From: Poronia punctata
Lineage: Eukaryota > Ascomycota > Sordariomycetes > Xylariales > Xylariaceae
Reading direction: 5' to 3'
NCBI GenBank assembly: GCA_022579005.1
Contig: MU401463.1
Location: 310,001-374,000 of the forward strand
Length of the DNA: 64,000 nt
Part shown: positions 1 to 11,050 of the stretch, piece by piece
Numbering within the stretch: the first letter of the stretch is position 1
Layout of the letters: the number at the start of each line of letters is the position of its first letter
Program-made: the position numbers and the translations under genes
The notes under the pieces: model-generated
Database searches by the model: none
Seen by the model: only the letters and a program-made list of their open reading frames with translations
Told to the model about the DNA's origin: nothing

Positions 1-1
1 T

Positions 2-1915
2 ATAACTGCCATCCTTCGAGATGAAGCCGAGCGCCCTCCAATCGAGTCATCGAGCAAATCTACCTCAGGAGCACAACCGTCCTCGTCCCCGTCTCATCCC
101 CGGAAACGCCGCCGCTTTCGGGTCATTATTCATACTTCACCTTTCCTCCGATGCGTCCAGACGTCGATAGCTATAAGCGCAGGCCTGGCCGCTTCCAATC
201 CCGCATTATCATCCACAACCACCCTTGTTGCACCACTGGACTTGCCACATGGCCGGTATTTCATCAGAGCTCCATTAGTATTGACAGCGCCACCGCCTAC
301 ACCCGACAAGCCGCATCGCAACCATTTCGAGAAAACCGTCCTTCGCGTCGACCCTTTTCTGGGCGAATGGCTTTCTCCAGACTACTACGAACACATAACG
401 CCACCTCCGAAATCGGCATTAATGTTGGCTACGGCTAGAGCCGAGTTGCTACGCCGATCGAGCTACGACGACTACCCCCATTATCATGCCCACATATACT
501 CCACCACCTCTAATCAGCTGTGGAACGGGTCGTCCAGTCTCAGTACTGCATTGTTGTCACCTACTCTTCATGGCCCTCGCAATTCCAGTCTCGAAACGAT
601 GTCTCGGATGGCCGAGAGCCTACCTGGGCAAGGTGGTTCTTCGGGACACGCAGACCTTGAAGGAACGCACGCGCCGGGTTATGTATTTCCAGTTCCGTCT
701 TATGCTCTCTCAACAATCGAGCCGATACCTAAAGGATACGTTGCCCATGCTCGAGATGCCTGTGTGAAGGTAGACTATCATTGGGATTCTTCGCGGGATC
801 ACTTTAGCTGGGGCGACGGGGGTACTCTGCCAGAGGAGTGGGCGTCGATGCACCAGAGATTTCGCAGAGGGTTGGCCAAGTTGGTCGACTGGTACAGTTC
901 AACGGAAAGTCCTAGTGAACCAGTAGTGGGCAGAACGAAAACTTACGGCTCGCAAGAAGCCGCAAGTGCCAACAATGACGAAGAGTACGAGATTGAAGAT
1001 GTGGTTGTCCTTGTTTCACACGCTGCAGGCTGCAATGCGCTTGTCGGGGCCATTACCCAACAACCAGTGCTAGCGGATATCGCCATGTCCTCGTTGACTA
1101 TGGCTAAAAGGAGGGCGGGCTTTGAGAAGCACATCAGCTCAGCTGTTAGTGAGGAAGTGGCAGCCACGATAGATACTGTCCAGCCCCGATCTTTGGCAGT
1201 GATGCCAGAGATATACGAGCTCAAAATGTTTGCAAACACTGAGCATCTGATCATCCCGACTTATCCAGCTTTCAATCGACCCCCACCGTCTGTCCTGCCT
1301 GATGCACAGAATCGCTTCGACAGCGGGTTCACCTCGGGACTCAAAGACACCAACACCGGTCCTCTTCATGGAAGTACAAACGCAAACGGGCAGACGACTT
1401 GGACCAATGCGTCTCTCGGTAGTATAAGGAAACCATCGGGTGGGCCATCGATGATATCTGCGTCGTCCAATTCCGCTCTCGTTACTGTTGGTAGTGAGGT
1501 GTCTAGTTTCTCACCCACCCGGCCCGAACGTTCTGCTTCTGGTACCTGGGGCCTATGGTCTCCGAGATTACAGGTTGACGACCCTATCAAGGAACCAGAA
1601 GGGCTACACGTGCAGGATGCAAGCTCGACGCGTGAGGGTGGAGCGAACAATAGAAGGGAAAACGAAGGAGTTCAGACAGCGGTTGAGTCCAGAGCCAAAG
1701 AGAGCGCGGTCGAGGATTCGAAACAGATTCAGAAGCAGGATACAGAAGAGGCTCATGAAGAAGAGCACGATTATTTCGACATGAATGCCGGCCCCCGTCT
1801 ATGGGCTGGCACCGGCACCGGCGGTTTATGGGGTGCACCGACACCACTGAGGGAAGCTGAAGTCTTGCGCGATTTCAGCTCTCATAAGAGACGATGGACT
1901 GTTACTGAGAGATGA
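2..1915 (+). CDS. Histidine-phosphatase (phosphoglycerate mutase-like) family protein, 5' truncated
   Basis: The reading frame is already open at the first base and runs 637 codons to TGA at 1913-1915, so the start and N-terminus lie left of the window. Residues encoded near 125-165 (IIHTSPFLRCVQTS) resemble the arm of the histidine-phosphatase fold that follows the RHG loop. Around 1000-1050 VVVLVSHAAGCNALVGAI carries the second conserved histidine. The RHG catalytic loop itself should be upstream and is not visible. The C-terminal third is low complexity: Ser/Thr-rich, then Glu/Lys-rich, ending in a short Gly/Trp tail. Fungal proteins of this type are long, poorly characterised members of the superfamily. 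Substrate and location are unknown; being a mutase is unlikely. No intron is needed in the visible part. Confidence 0.72.
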   Translation: MTAILRDEAERPPIESSSKSTSGAQPSSSPSHPRKRRRFRVIIHTSPFLRCVQTSIAISAGLAASNPALSSTTTLVAPLDLPHGRYFIRAPLVLTAPPPTPDKPHRNHFEKTVLRVDPFLGEWLSPDYYEHITPPPKSALMLATARAELLRRSSYDDYPHYHAHIYSTTSNQLWNGSSSLSTALLSPTLHGPRNSSLETMSRMAESLPGQGGSSGHADLEGTHAPGYVFPVPSYALSTIEPIPKGYVAHARDACVKVDYHWDSSRDHFSWGDGGTLPEEWASMHQRFRRGLAKLVDWYSSTESPSEPVVGRTKTYGSQEAASANNDEEYEIEDVVVLVSHAAGCNALVGAITQQPVLADIAMSSLTMAKRRAGFEKHISSAVSEEVAATIDTVQPRSLAVMPEIYELKMFANTEHLIIPTYPAFNRPPPSVLPDAQNRFDSGFTSGLKDTNTGPLHGSTNANGQTTWTNASLGSIRKPSGGPSMISASSNSALVTVGSEVSSFSPTRPERSASGTWGLWSPRLQVDDPIKEPEGLHVQDASSTREGGANNRRENEGVQTAVESRAKESAVEDSKQIQKQDTEEAHEEEHDYFDMNAGPRLWAGTGTGGLWGAPTPLREAEVLRDFSSHKRRWTVTER

Positions 1916-2737
1916 ACATTTTTGTTTTTTCCTGCCTCTTAACTGTGAAAAGAGTCGGACATGTGGAGTCACTAGCGATTTGTTGTTGTTGTCATTGACC
2001 TCCAATATTCCCTCATACTTACCCCTCTCTGTACATGGCGTCTACATTGTTTGCGATGGAAAAGGGGCACATACATCTCCCACTCTCACGACTACCTGTA
2101 CTTGGTCAATGTCTTTATAATGATGACTGATGATGAGAATGATTGTTTGTACAGACTAGCGGTAGCGGCCAGGACTATATGATGTCATGAATTGATTGTA
2201 TGTATAAGGGATACCTTTTTGCTTGGTCTACTGTGTTGTCGGTTTGCTGGCCAGTGGCTGGGAAGATGATTTCTATCATCATTAATAACCAGCAAAAAGC
2301 ACTTGTTTATATCATGGCGTGGATTGTGAGCGTTGTCCGCATTCTATCATTCTACCTGTTCTAAACTAGTAATTAGGTATGTGATACGAGAACAGAACAA
2401 CAAAAGGCGCCACAATGAATAAATGGATACCTAGACAGTCAATGTAAGCAGCAGTCCAACAGAAGTCTAAATGCCTACCACATGAGTATATTCAGGTAAA
2501 TAAAACAGATACTTTAGTAAAATGATGCATACCGAGTGCTAGTCAGGCACATGACATAATGGTGTTACCCCAGATCCTGCCAGGCATCAAGAATATGGCG
2601 CTAGGCATCAAGGGTCTTCCACATGCAAATCGCTAGGTTAGATTGGCACTGAAACTATGGTTTTCCAACTTGGTGGCTACTTACCGATATAGGCGTCTGG
2701 AGTGGTTGGTCAACTGGTCACCAAACTATCCGTTTAA

Positions 2738-2743
2738 CCGAGG
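2738..2743. promoter_or_regulatory. CCGAGG hexamer, candidate fatty-acid response element
   Basis: CCGAGG is the reverse complement of CCTCGG, the core bound by the FarA/FarB zinc-cluster regulators of fatty-acid genes in Aspergillus. It lies about 490 bp upstream of an acylcarnitine-carrier ATG, a fitting target. A hexamer occurs often by chance, so this is only a candidate. Confidence 0.25.
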
Positions 2744-3080
2744 CACCATGACCAAGCTCCGCCGCCAATTGCCGGCCACCGAGAGACACAGATCGTAAAC
2801 AGCTCAAGGAAAAAGAGAGGAATTTACAGCGGCAAGCGCGCATATCGAATTAAATAATTGTTTGACTAGTGACTTGCTTAGCTCGACATTCTTAATTGAG
2901 CCTCAAACATACCGTTTACGTTATCCGGTACCTATAAGAAGCTGATTTCCCTTGTTTGTCTGGACTCTGGACGAAAGGAACATTAGAACTCCTACGAGAT
3001 AGAGGAGAAGCAGGACCGGAGCATAATCCATAAATAAAGAGTCTGATTATCTCTGGACTAACTCTACCTACTTACTATAT

Positions 3081-3115
3081 CCTCTCCTCTCCTCTCCTCT
3101 CCTCCTTCTTTCCCT
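3081..3115 (+). promoter_or_regulatory. CT-rich tract in the carrier promoter or leader
   Basis: Four exact CCTCT units (3081-3100) continue into a pyrimidine-rich stretch about 120 bp before the ATG at 3236. Such tracts are typical of the core promoter or leader of well-expressed filamentous-fungal genes. The transcription start was not determined. Confidence 0.5.
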
Positions 3116-3235
3116 TTGTGCGACAAGGCTGGGGAGCTCGGCCGTCAATAACCGTCCGCGCCAGCACCTACTTACCTACCATTACCGCCCTCTTCCCCTT
3201 AACACTTCCCACCAACCACCCATAAAACTCTCACC

Positions 3236-4349
3236 ATGGCGTCATCTTCCGCTCCCCAAGATGGCATCAACCAAAAGATCCAAGCGAAACTACCGAGCGC
3301 GGCCGCCGAGCGTCTACCACGTATTCCCGAGTCGAAGGAGGAGATGAAAGCCGATGCGGCGGCAGCGGCCAACAGTCTGGGCTCACAGTTACGGTCTTTC
3401 GCGGCCGGCGGATTCGGTGGTGTCTGCGCCGTCGTCGTAGGCCATCCCTTTGATCTGGTCAAGGTGCGCATGCAGACGGCCGAGAAGGGCGTGTATTCGG
3501 GTGCTATCGACGTCGTCAAGAAGAGTATTGCTCGCGATGGATTACGGAGGGGTCTATATGCTGGTGTTAGCGCTCCTTTGGTCGGTGTTACGCCTATGTG
3601 TACGTTTTCACGCTCGCTCCATTTATGCGTCCGTTTGTTGACGGTGTGCTTGCTAACTTGTATTCTAATTCATTTCAGTCGCCGTCTCCTTCTGGGGTTA
3701 CGATCTAGGCAAACAAATCGTCACCTCCATCTCCCCACCTTCCCCCGCCGGGCTCTCGATCGCACAAATCTCCGCAGCAGGCTTCTTCAGCGCCATTCCC
3801 ATGACAGCCATAACGGCGCCCTTTGAGCGCGTAAAGGTGATACTGCAAGTCCAAGGCCAAAGGCTGAAACCGGGCGAAGAACCCAAATACAAAGGCGGCG
3901 TAGACGTCGTCCGCCAATTATACCGCGAAGGCGGCGTCCGGTCCGTCTTCCGCGGCAGTGCCGCCACTCTAGCCCGTGACGGACCCGGTTCCGCGGCGTA
4001 TTTCGCCGCGTACGAATATATCAAGCGACGACTCACGCCTCGGGATCCAACCACGGGAAAGCCGCAGGGCGAGTTGAGTCTCATGGCTGTTACTTGTGCG
4101 GGTGGTGCCGCGGGCGTGGCCATGTGGATTCCCGTCTTCCCTGTCGACACGGTCAAGAGCAGGTTGCAGACGGCAGAGGGAAATGTTAGTATCGGTGGTG
4201 TGGTGAGGGAGTTGTACGGGCGGGGAGGGTTCAAGGCTTTCTTCCCCGGGTTCGGTCCCGCGCTTGCTAGGGCCGTTCCTGCTAATGCGGCTACGTTCTT
4301 GGGGGTCGAGCTGGCGCATCAGGCTATGAGGAAGGCTTTTGATTCATAA
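3236..4349 (+). CDS. acuH: Mitochondrial carnitine/acylcarnitine carrier
   Basis: Two exons, 3236-3599 and 3679-4349, give 344 residues. The 79-bp intron has a GTACG donor, a GCTAAC branch site and a CAG acceptor; joining restores GVTPMFAVSFWGYD. Three mitochondrial-carrier repeats are visible through their signatures: PFDLVKVRMQT (about 71-81), PFERVKVILQV (about 169-179) and PVDTVKSRLQT (about 276-286). The FAVSFWGYD segment and the PFERVK second repeat match the acylcarnitine subfamily (yeast Crc1, Aspergillus AcuH). The family exchanges acylcarnitine for carnitine across the inner mitochondrial membrane, needed for growth on fatty acids and acetate. The N-terminal 50 residues are a variable Ala/Ser/Glu-rich extension. 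The ATG (CACCATGG) is in good Kozak context. Confidence 0.93.
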
Positions 4350-5125
4350 AAGATGGGTGTTTATTGACGGGGATCAGAATGAAAGTCGTTTATGAGGGAG
4401 GGGTCGGGATTGGTTATTATGACGGTGGTTGTCTGGACTGGAAAGTGGGGGTTTTTTATCCTATGACGACCTCGTCGATGGTCCGATCCAGCTTGACCGG
4501 TAGGGCGGGTGTTACGACATCTGTCTGGGCGATACTACATATGGACAAAGAACCAAAGAACCAAAGGAGAGTAAAGAAGGGCGAGAAGAAGAGACATCTC
4601 GGAGAGGGTAGGAACCCCCTATCTACCTAGCCCAATGAGGTCAAGGGCTAGGTTAGATATATATGGAGGCGAATCCATTCAAGAAGAGAAGATGATATAC
4701 AAGAAGCCAGCAGGATCATGAGGTGGTCGATACGATTACTGTATATAGCTACCATGAAGAAGAACAAGAAGGAAAGAAGGAGGAATAAATAAGAAAGAAA
4801 GATAGACATATATATAAAGGCCGTTAATCTGACGTCTTCTAATCACATCCTGACCTATGTAATAGGTAGGTATGTTCAGCTTGGATTATGTGTATATCTA
4901 CCCGGACTCCTTTGTTGTTGCTGTGATGAAAGTCAAGTCCATGTAATTTAGAGGCTGGAGCAAACACCGTATTCACAAACTTTGTAGAAAAGGAGAAGTG
5001 TAGGAATCCTTTTTGTTTCCATACTTGCGTTTTAAATACCTCCTATCACATCTACCTTACCCTTCCTTTCCACACATCCCACACCATTGTATTTCCAACT
5101 ACATCATGCAAAATACATTACTAGT
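4350..5125. other. Intergenic region between convergent genes
   Basis: The carrier and the APH-fold gene end tail to tail here. The stretch is purine-rich on the + strand around 4540-4800 and holds no supportable coding region; it probably contains both 3' UTRs. Confidence 0.6.
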
Positions 5126-6670
5126 CTAATACCCAAGATACTCGAGCATATCCACCAACTCCCTCTCACTCTTCCTCCTCCAATGAACCCTATGTTCCTC
5201 ATCCGGATTCAACCTCAGATAATCCCGATTACACAACTGAAACGGCCCCAAGAGCCCCAACAACTCATCCACATCAGCCAACCTCTCAATCCCCGCGATC
5301 CTCTTCATCCCGGCATTCCTCATCTCCTCCTCCCAGACCTTGGCAAGTTCCCAATCGACATGATGTCTCCTATCTTTTGATTCCAGAGGAGTAGGCAGAG
5401 GCGAGGGGAATATACCGGTTATCTGCGCCTTCTGTAAAGCCATTGCTTCGAAATGCTCGGGCGTTGTAGATCCCTTGTATCCGATTATCTGTCCGCCTAC
5501 GTCGTGGAGGGAGCGGAGGTATTCGTGGGCCGGGTGGGTTATGGTTGAGAAGTCGAAGTCTAGGAGGGCGGTTAGACGGTTTGTTGGGGGGTCGTAGAGG
5601 AAGTTGTCTGTTGCTTTTTTTTTTCCCCCTTCTGTTAGTATATATATCCGAAAGAATGGGGGAAGTATATATATATACATATATCAAAAAGGACAGGGGG
5701 GGGAGAAAGAAAAAAAGAAAAAAAGAAAAAAGAAAGACATACTAAAATCCCCATGAACAATCACCCTATCCCCCAACCTCTCCAACCCATCCAATTTCCC
5801 ATCTAACCCTTCCTCCACAAACCTCTCTACCCGTTCCCTAACCCCATTCTCCCTCCACCCGTTCAGAAACGGATTCCGATCCGCCTCATCCAACTTGACC
5901 CTAATCCGCCCCTTATACGATTCCCCAAGCGAATCCCAAGGTCCAGCCCCAACATCCGGCATGGCCGCACTCGCCATCCTTCCTTCCGTATCAAACGTCA
6001 CGCCTCCCCACCCCCTGATACTCCCCGGAAGAACATGCTCTTCCCGAAACACCTTTAGGATTTGAATCATCTGTTTCATTATCCCCCTTTTCTCCGACGG
6101 GGACATTTCCCCGGCAAAGGCTTCGGAGAGAGGCTTTCCCGTCATGAATTCCTGGAATATCCACCCCGGACCCCAGCCGTATACCCGGGGGATTATTCCC
6201 GACATCGGGCTGTGTTTGAGGGCTGTGCTTGCGAGGGAGAGGAGGGATACTTCGTTTTGGGTGCGGTTTTTCTCTTGGTGCATTCCTTCTGCGTGGGGGT
6301 TGTTTAGTCGGAGGATGAATTCTCTGTTGTTGTTGTCTTTCGGGATGGGGACGCAGCCTGGGGGAAGTTGTTTTGTTGAAGTAATTTCGATATTGAGGGA
6401 GGTGTTGGTGTTGGGGGGAAGGGTGAGATGGTAGACGAAATTGTTGTATTTGAATGGACAGTCGGGATCGTATGCTACTGGGGTTATTTTGGTTTGTTTA
6501 ATGGTCTGTATATAGAATAAAAATTGTTATTAGATCAGGGCTTGAAGCTCGTATATACAACGGGTTTGTTTACATACCTCAGTAGACAGATGTAAATAAT
6601 CTGCTAGCAACTTCTTGACGAGGTCGAGACGTTCCTCGTAGTGGATGTGGTTATGAGATATATCTGCCAT
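5126..6670 (-). CDS. APH-fold (aminoglycoside phosphotransferase / choline kinase-like) protein
   Basis: Three exons on the minus strand (6670-6578, 6505-5743, 5607-5126) give 445 residues. Introns are 72 and 135 bp. The second splice falls inside the active site and restores HGDFNNFLYDPPTNR followed by LLDFDFS, the Brenner catalytic loop (HGDF...N) and the metal-binding DFDF of the APH family. Further upstream, VYGWGPGWIFQEFMTGKPL matches the usual hinge region. The start at 6670 was chosen over one 18 bp upstream because it has A at -3 and G at +4. APH-fold proteins in fungi act on small molecules or proteins; the substrate cannot be told from sequence. The second intron is strongly purine/pyrimidine asymmetric, with a long GA run. 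Confidence 0.8.
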
Positions 6671-7193
6671 ATTGACGTTGACTGGCATACAAATATGTGA
6701 GTCGTAAAGTGAGGGTATGGATAATTGGATATGGGTGTCTCTTGATTCTCTAATGTAGAATAAACACAAAGATGAAGGATTATTTATAGGAATGAATCTT
6801 ATCTAACCTTTGATCTTCGTTGTTCCTACATATGCGTGTTGGTTGTTTTATTTCGCTACGAGTAATCTGATAGGTGCCCCCATCAACCAACGTCCAACAT
6901 CCAACATCCAACATCCAACATCCCCCCCTTTAAAAGACACCTTAATCCACAGTACACACCTACTTTAGTTCATCAGTCCTGGCCATGCCAATCTTATAGA
7001 CAGGTAAATATAATATAGACTGCATTGTGATACATGGACGGTACCATAAAACTAAGTATAGGACATACATTGCTTCCTAAGAACATCGGGGTATCGTCTC
7101 ATACATCACATCTCCCCTCAAACCATCTCCGACTATGTACTAAGCAACATCTGTTTCTGAAAACTATATACGTGTACTGGTTCCAACATTTAA
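6671..7193. other. Promoter side of the APH-fold gene
   Basis: Upstream region of the minus-strand APH-fold gene. It holds a small CCAACAT repeat (6887-6921) and otherwise nothing I can identify. It ends at the poly-G artefact. Confidence 0.5.
6887..6921. repeat. Heptamer tandem repeat (CCAACAT)5
   Basis: Five 7-bp units, the first CCAACGT and four exact CCAACAT, followed by a run of C. It lies about 220 bp upstream of the APH-fold gene start. Confidence 0.9.
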
Positions 7194-7255
7194 GGGGGGG
7201 GGGGGGGGGGGGGGCGGGGGGGGGGGGGGGGGGGCGGGGGGGGGGGGGGGGGGGC

Positions 7256-7286
<31 letters not shown>

Positions 7287-7403
7287 NNNNNNNNNNTAAT
7301 CCCCAAACACCACACCCCCAAATTTAATAACCAAATTCTTTTTTTTAAAAATAAACACGTTTCTGGGTTCCAAAATTTACCCCCCCCCCCCCCCCCCCCC
7401 CCC
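7194..7403. other. Assembly gap with homopolymer artefacts
   Basis: A poly-G run (7194-7284) is interrupted by single C exactly every 20 bases at 7215, 7235 and 7255. It is followed by CC and ten N (7287-7296), then about 83 bp of A/T/C-rich sequence, then a run of 24 C (7380-7403). The 83 bp resemble a degraded copy of the unique sequence just left of the poly-G. This looks like an assembly or polishing artefact around a long homopolymer, not real genomic content. Confidence 0.85.
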
Positions 7404-7427
7404 ACGGGGTCATATCACTACAATGTT

Positions 7428-9254
7428 TCAAAAAGAACCAGGAGCCTTGGGAGACAGAGGACTCATACGACCCATTCCGCACCAGCAATTCCCGTCCAAC
7501 TCTCTTTCCATCTGGATTGTAAGATCGATTCCTTGTTTCGAGAGATAGTTCTTGACCCTCTCACGCACCTCTTCCATGTCAGCCCCTCGTACAGCCGCCA
7601 CATGCATAACCCCCAACAGCTTGCCCGAGTCGCTGCCAGCCCTATCGTCGGCCCATATCTTGGGGACCGAGTAGGCTGCGACGCCCCGCTGGTTGGTGAT
7701 CTCGGCGAGCGTGTTTCGAAGATTGTATTCCGTGTCCGCCGTATTGGTTAGCAATAGCCTCTGCGCTGAAGACTTGACTAGCGGCGTCGCCGTTATAAGG
7801 ATAAGGTACGCGATGAGAAAGGAAGCCAAAGGATCCCAACCTGACCACGGCATAAAGTATGTCAGGATGGTCGACACAATCACCGAAGCACTCCCGAGTG
7901 TGTCTGCTAGAATATGTAGGTAGATGCCGTGCATATTTTCGTTGTCGTGGCCATGACTATGTCCGTGTCCATGGGCATGTCCATGCTTTCCAGACGCACC
8001 GTGGCCGTCATCATGACCGTGACCATGAGAATGGCCATGCCCGTGGTCGTGGCCGTGGTCGTGACCGTGCCCATGACTGTGCGAGCCAAAGGCAAAAATG
8101 CCGAGGAGGTTGACAACCAGCCCCATTGTACTGACGACAAAGAGTTCGCCTAGTCGCTTTGTCTCTCTTCCATCCATAAGCCTCTCAAAGGCTTCAAACA
8201 TGATCTCGAGAGAGATAAGTCTAGATTGTCACAGTAGTTGGTTAGCTAGAGGGCGAAATAACAATGAGCAGGGGGCTTGCTTACATCAAAAAGACACCAT
8301 TAGCAAAGCCACTCAGTGTCTCGACTTTTCCAAACCCATATGGGAACCTTTGACTAGGTGGCCATTTGCTCATGACCGAAGCAAAAAGCCCCACGGCCAG
8401 CGCGACGCAGTCAAAGAACATGTGTATACTATCGCTGAGGAGTCCTAGCGAGTCTGTGAGATAGCCATAGACGGCCTGGACAACCATGAAGCTGAAATTT
8501 ACCCTATCACATTTCATCGTTAGCATTCGATAGTCCAATACATAAGCCAAGTTGGAACTGGAGCCAAGATTTACCCCATAAAATAGAAGATACGTCTTGA
8601 ATCCTTCTCCGTCATGATTGCATGGATCAGAGGCCATCTGGCTGTATAAGGAAGTAAAAGCCCTGTGAGCTTCGAGTATGTATGTGAGTGACCATGGTCA
8701 TGATCGTGGGCGTGGTGGTCATGGCTATGGTCGTGGGCGTGGTCGTGGTCGTGGGCGTGGTCGTTGTCGTGATGGTGATGGTGATGGTGATCATGTTTGT
8801 GATCATGTTTGTGGTCATGCCCGTGACCATGTCCATGATGATGGCCGTCGTGTACATGCGCGCCGTCGTCGTGTGAATGCGTATGATTATGAGTGGGAGC
8901 TATTTCTGTTTGGCTTTCGGCTGTAGTCGGCAACTCTTCGGTAGTTTGGCGCAGAGGGGACGGTCGGTTTTCTCGCCGTTGCAGTGGTAGGAGCGAGTTG
9001 GAACGGTAATGGGACATGTTCTGTTTAGCATGAGTGTAGGCATCTTCGTCTATGCTTTCGTGGCTATTGCTATGGTTATGGCCGTGATGGCTGCCGTGAG
9101 ATCGCACAGGGGCAGCACTAGAATGACCCGATCGTGACCGAGAATGGCCGAAAGAGGGCGACGAATGGGAGTGGCTGTGGAGGTGATCGATAGATCCATG
9201 AGGGCTATGGCTGTGAGGCAAAGGCGCCTGCGGAAGGGCGTATGACGAGGCCAT
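7428..9254 (-). CDS. Cation diffusion facilitator, zinc transporter of the Msc2/ZnT5-7 type
   Basis: Three minus-strand exons (9254-8575, 8503-8285, 8220-7428) give 563 residues; introns are 71 and 64 bp. Splicing restores FMGVNFSFMVVQAVYG and FLILISLEIMFEAF. About 200 N-terminal residues are extremely His/Asp/Ser-rich and a second His-rich loop (about 345-395) sits between membrane segments. The intramembrane zinc site is visible as HMFFD in TM2 and HILAD in TM5, the HxxxD pattern of zinc-selective CDF proteins. The C-terminus has CWCGMG, typical of the Msc2/ZnT5-7 branch. These load zinc into the ER/Golgi. Yeast Msc2 is longer with extra N-terminal membrane segments; here a soluble His-rich domain takes that place, more like ZnT7. 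The stop codon lies 24 bp from the assembly artefact but the frame is intact. Confidence 0.88.
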
Positions 9255-11050
9255 CGTTCAATCGTCGTCAAGAGGTCTCCGATGCTTTGCCCAACTAAAG
9301 CTTCAATTGATACCAAGTCAACTCGCCCAATCTTCTCCGCCGCCTAGCACCCTCCGTATCCCTCACAGGCTCGACCTAAATCTTTCTGTCGCAGCGGTAG
9401 CTCTCTCGACAGGAGGGGGACGAATTATTCGGGATGGTGAGAAGCAATATGCCCGCCAATGATATACGATCAATGAGATCGGGGCTCGCGCATTCCACAG
9501 GCTATCAAACGTGCTACGAAACGAACGTGTTACGGGACGACGATTCAAGTTGACCGTCGTGCAATTCAACTTTTAATGGTGAGCAAAGTTGGCTCTCGGA
9601 AATGCTGGTTGATTCGATTCTCACGACTGAGACAACCGCATTCGGCCAGTTGAGAGGTTAATGTTGTTGTTGTTGTTTGGAGTCAAATCGGGTCGTAGGT
9701 GGCCGGCCGGACACCTCTGTATAAAGTCGATACCTATGCCGGAATCCAGGAGTACCTTACCTCCTATGCTGAATGGGGTTATAGTACAATCAACATGAAG
9801 CGCAGTGGGGTTGATTAGCAGGCAGGATTGGGCAGGGGTGAGCCAAGACTATTTGTACTATTCTGTATTTGGGACGATAATGCAACCCCTCCAAAGGACC
9901 ACCTCACCCAAACAATGGCTAGTCACAAAGATCGGCACCATCACATAAAGAGATGGAAAGATAGAGGAGACGACAAGTCGACCTCTTGAAAGTTGAAATG
10001 GTCCAGATGCATTCAACTTGGATCACATACCATCAGTCTCATAGGACCACGTGTATAAAGTAAGGAACCTCAGACCTACATATATACACCATGTATGTAT
10101 AGACTATGTAGGAGTGGACATGGTGATTCCTTTCCACAATTTTGTGTCGACCTACCTTCTTTGGTATACACGAGACCGAAAGGGAACAAATGATTCAGGC
10201 CAATGTCTTACTACGTCTAGGTTACATGGAATTACTCACATACTTGTACAGGCTTCGGCTTATTTTTAAGCTTCCCACCTCCCCGATCCCGATAACCTTA
10301 GATGACTAGCATGCCCCTTATTTGCTGTATTACATGTAGTAAGCTGGCCATGCAGGTGGTTCACACATAAAGGGAAAGGTAGGTTTGGCAGATATCTGTA
10401 TGTCACGATCTACCTAGGTGAAAGTATGGAGTGGCCTTAGGTTAGTTGATCAAACACCGACGGTCTTTGTTGTCGCATCAACCATCATATTCAGTTGAAT
10501 AGTAAACTTGATTGTTGATAAAAACAAGAATACTAGGTAGTAACACATCCTTTATGCCCGGTGCACATGGATTCTAGTTCTGCAAGTCCATAAATTACTT
10601 ATACAGAGGTAGCGGCTTCCATGTACGAGTACATGGAATCTGCTGGATATGTCAAAACCAACAGTATTAGGTACATGTAGTTGGACCCTTCAGGCCCAAA
10701 GACGGCACTGTACTAAAGTGATCTGGAGGCGGCGGGCGAGTCGTGGGGCCTGTCAGTTCAAGTTTGTCCAGACGTGTGCACTGTACTGCAAGGTATTTTT
10801 GCCGCTTGCTAGAGCGTTTGTCTACAAACATCTACCCAGGCAGCCCAGGGGCTACATGCAAGTCTTAGTCTGTACGTATACATGTACACAAAAGCTCTAA
10901 AAAAAAGTTGACCTTGCAACAACAGAGTCGTGTGAAAATATTTCCCATTCGACTCATACCTACAATTCCAACCACCTTCCAGATTTCACCACCCAAACTA
11001 GAGCATTCATACCGAAAGTACAACAGTAGATCGTCTTGTTTACTATCGCG
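9255..11050. other. Divergent intergenic region between the zinc transporter and CTP synthase
   Basis: About 1.8 kb separate two divergent genes. It includes a short TTG run near 9662-9676 and several GTAC-containing palindromes around 10620-10675. No coding frame here has splice or homology support. Confidence 0.55.

Larger units (their letters stand above)
1916..3235. other. Intergenic region upstream of the acylcarnitine carrier
   Basis: I see no supportable gene in these 1.3 kb. It holds the 3' flank of the phosphatase-like gene and the promoter of the carrier, including a CCGAGG hexamer at 2738-2743 and a CT-rich tract at 3081-3115. Confidence 0.6.

Noticed and set aside
2115..2140. TGATGACTGATGATGAG resembling snoRNA C and D boxes
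   Set aside because: The elements are in low-complexity sequence with wrong spacing and no terminal stem.
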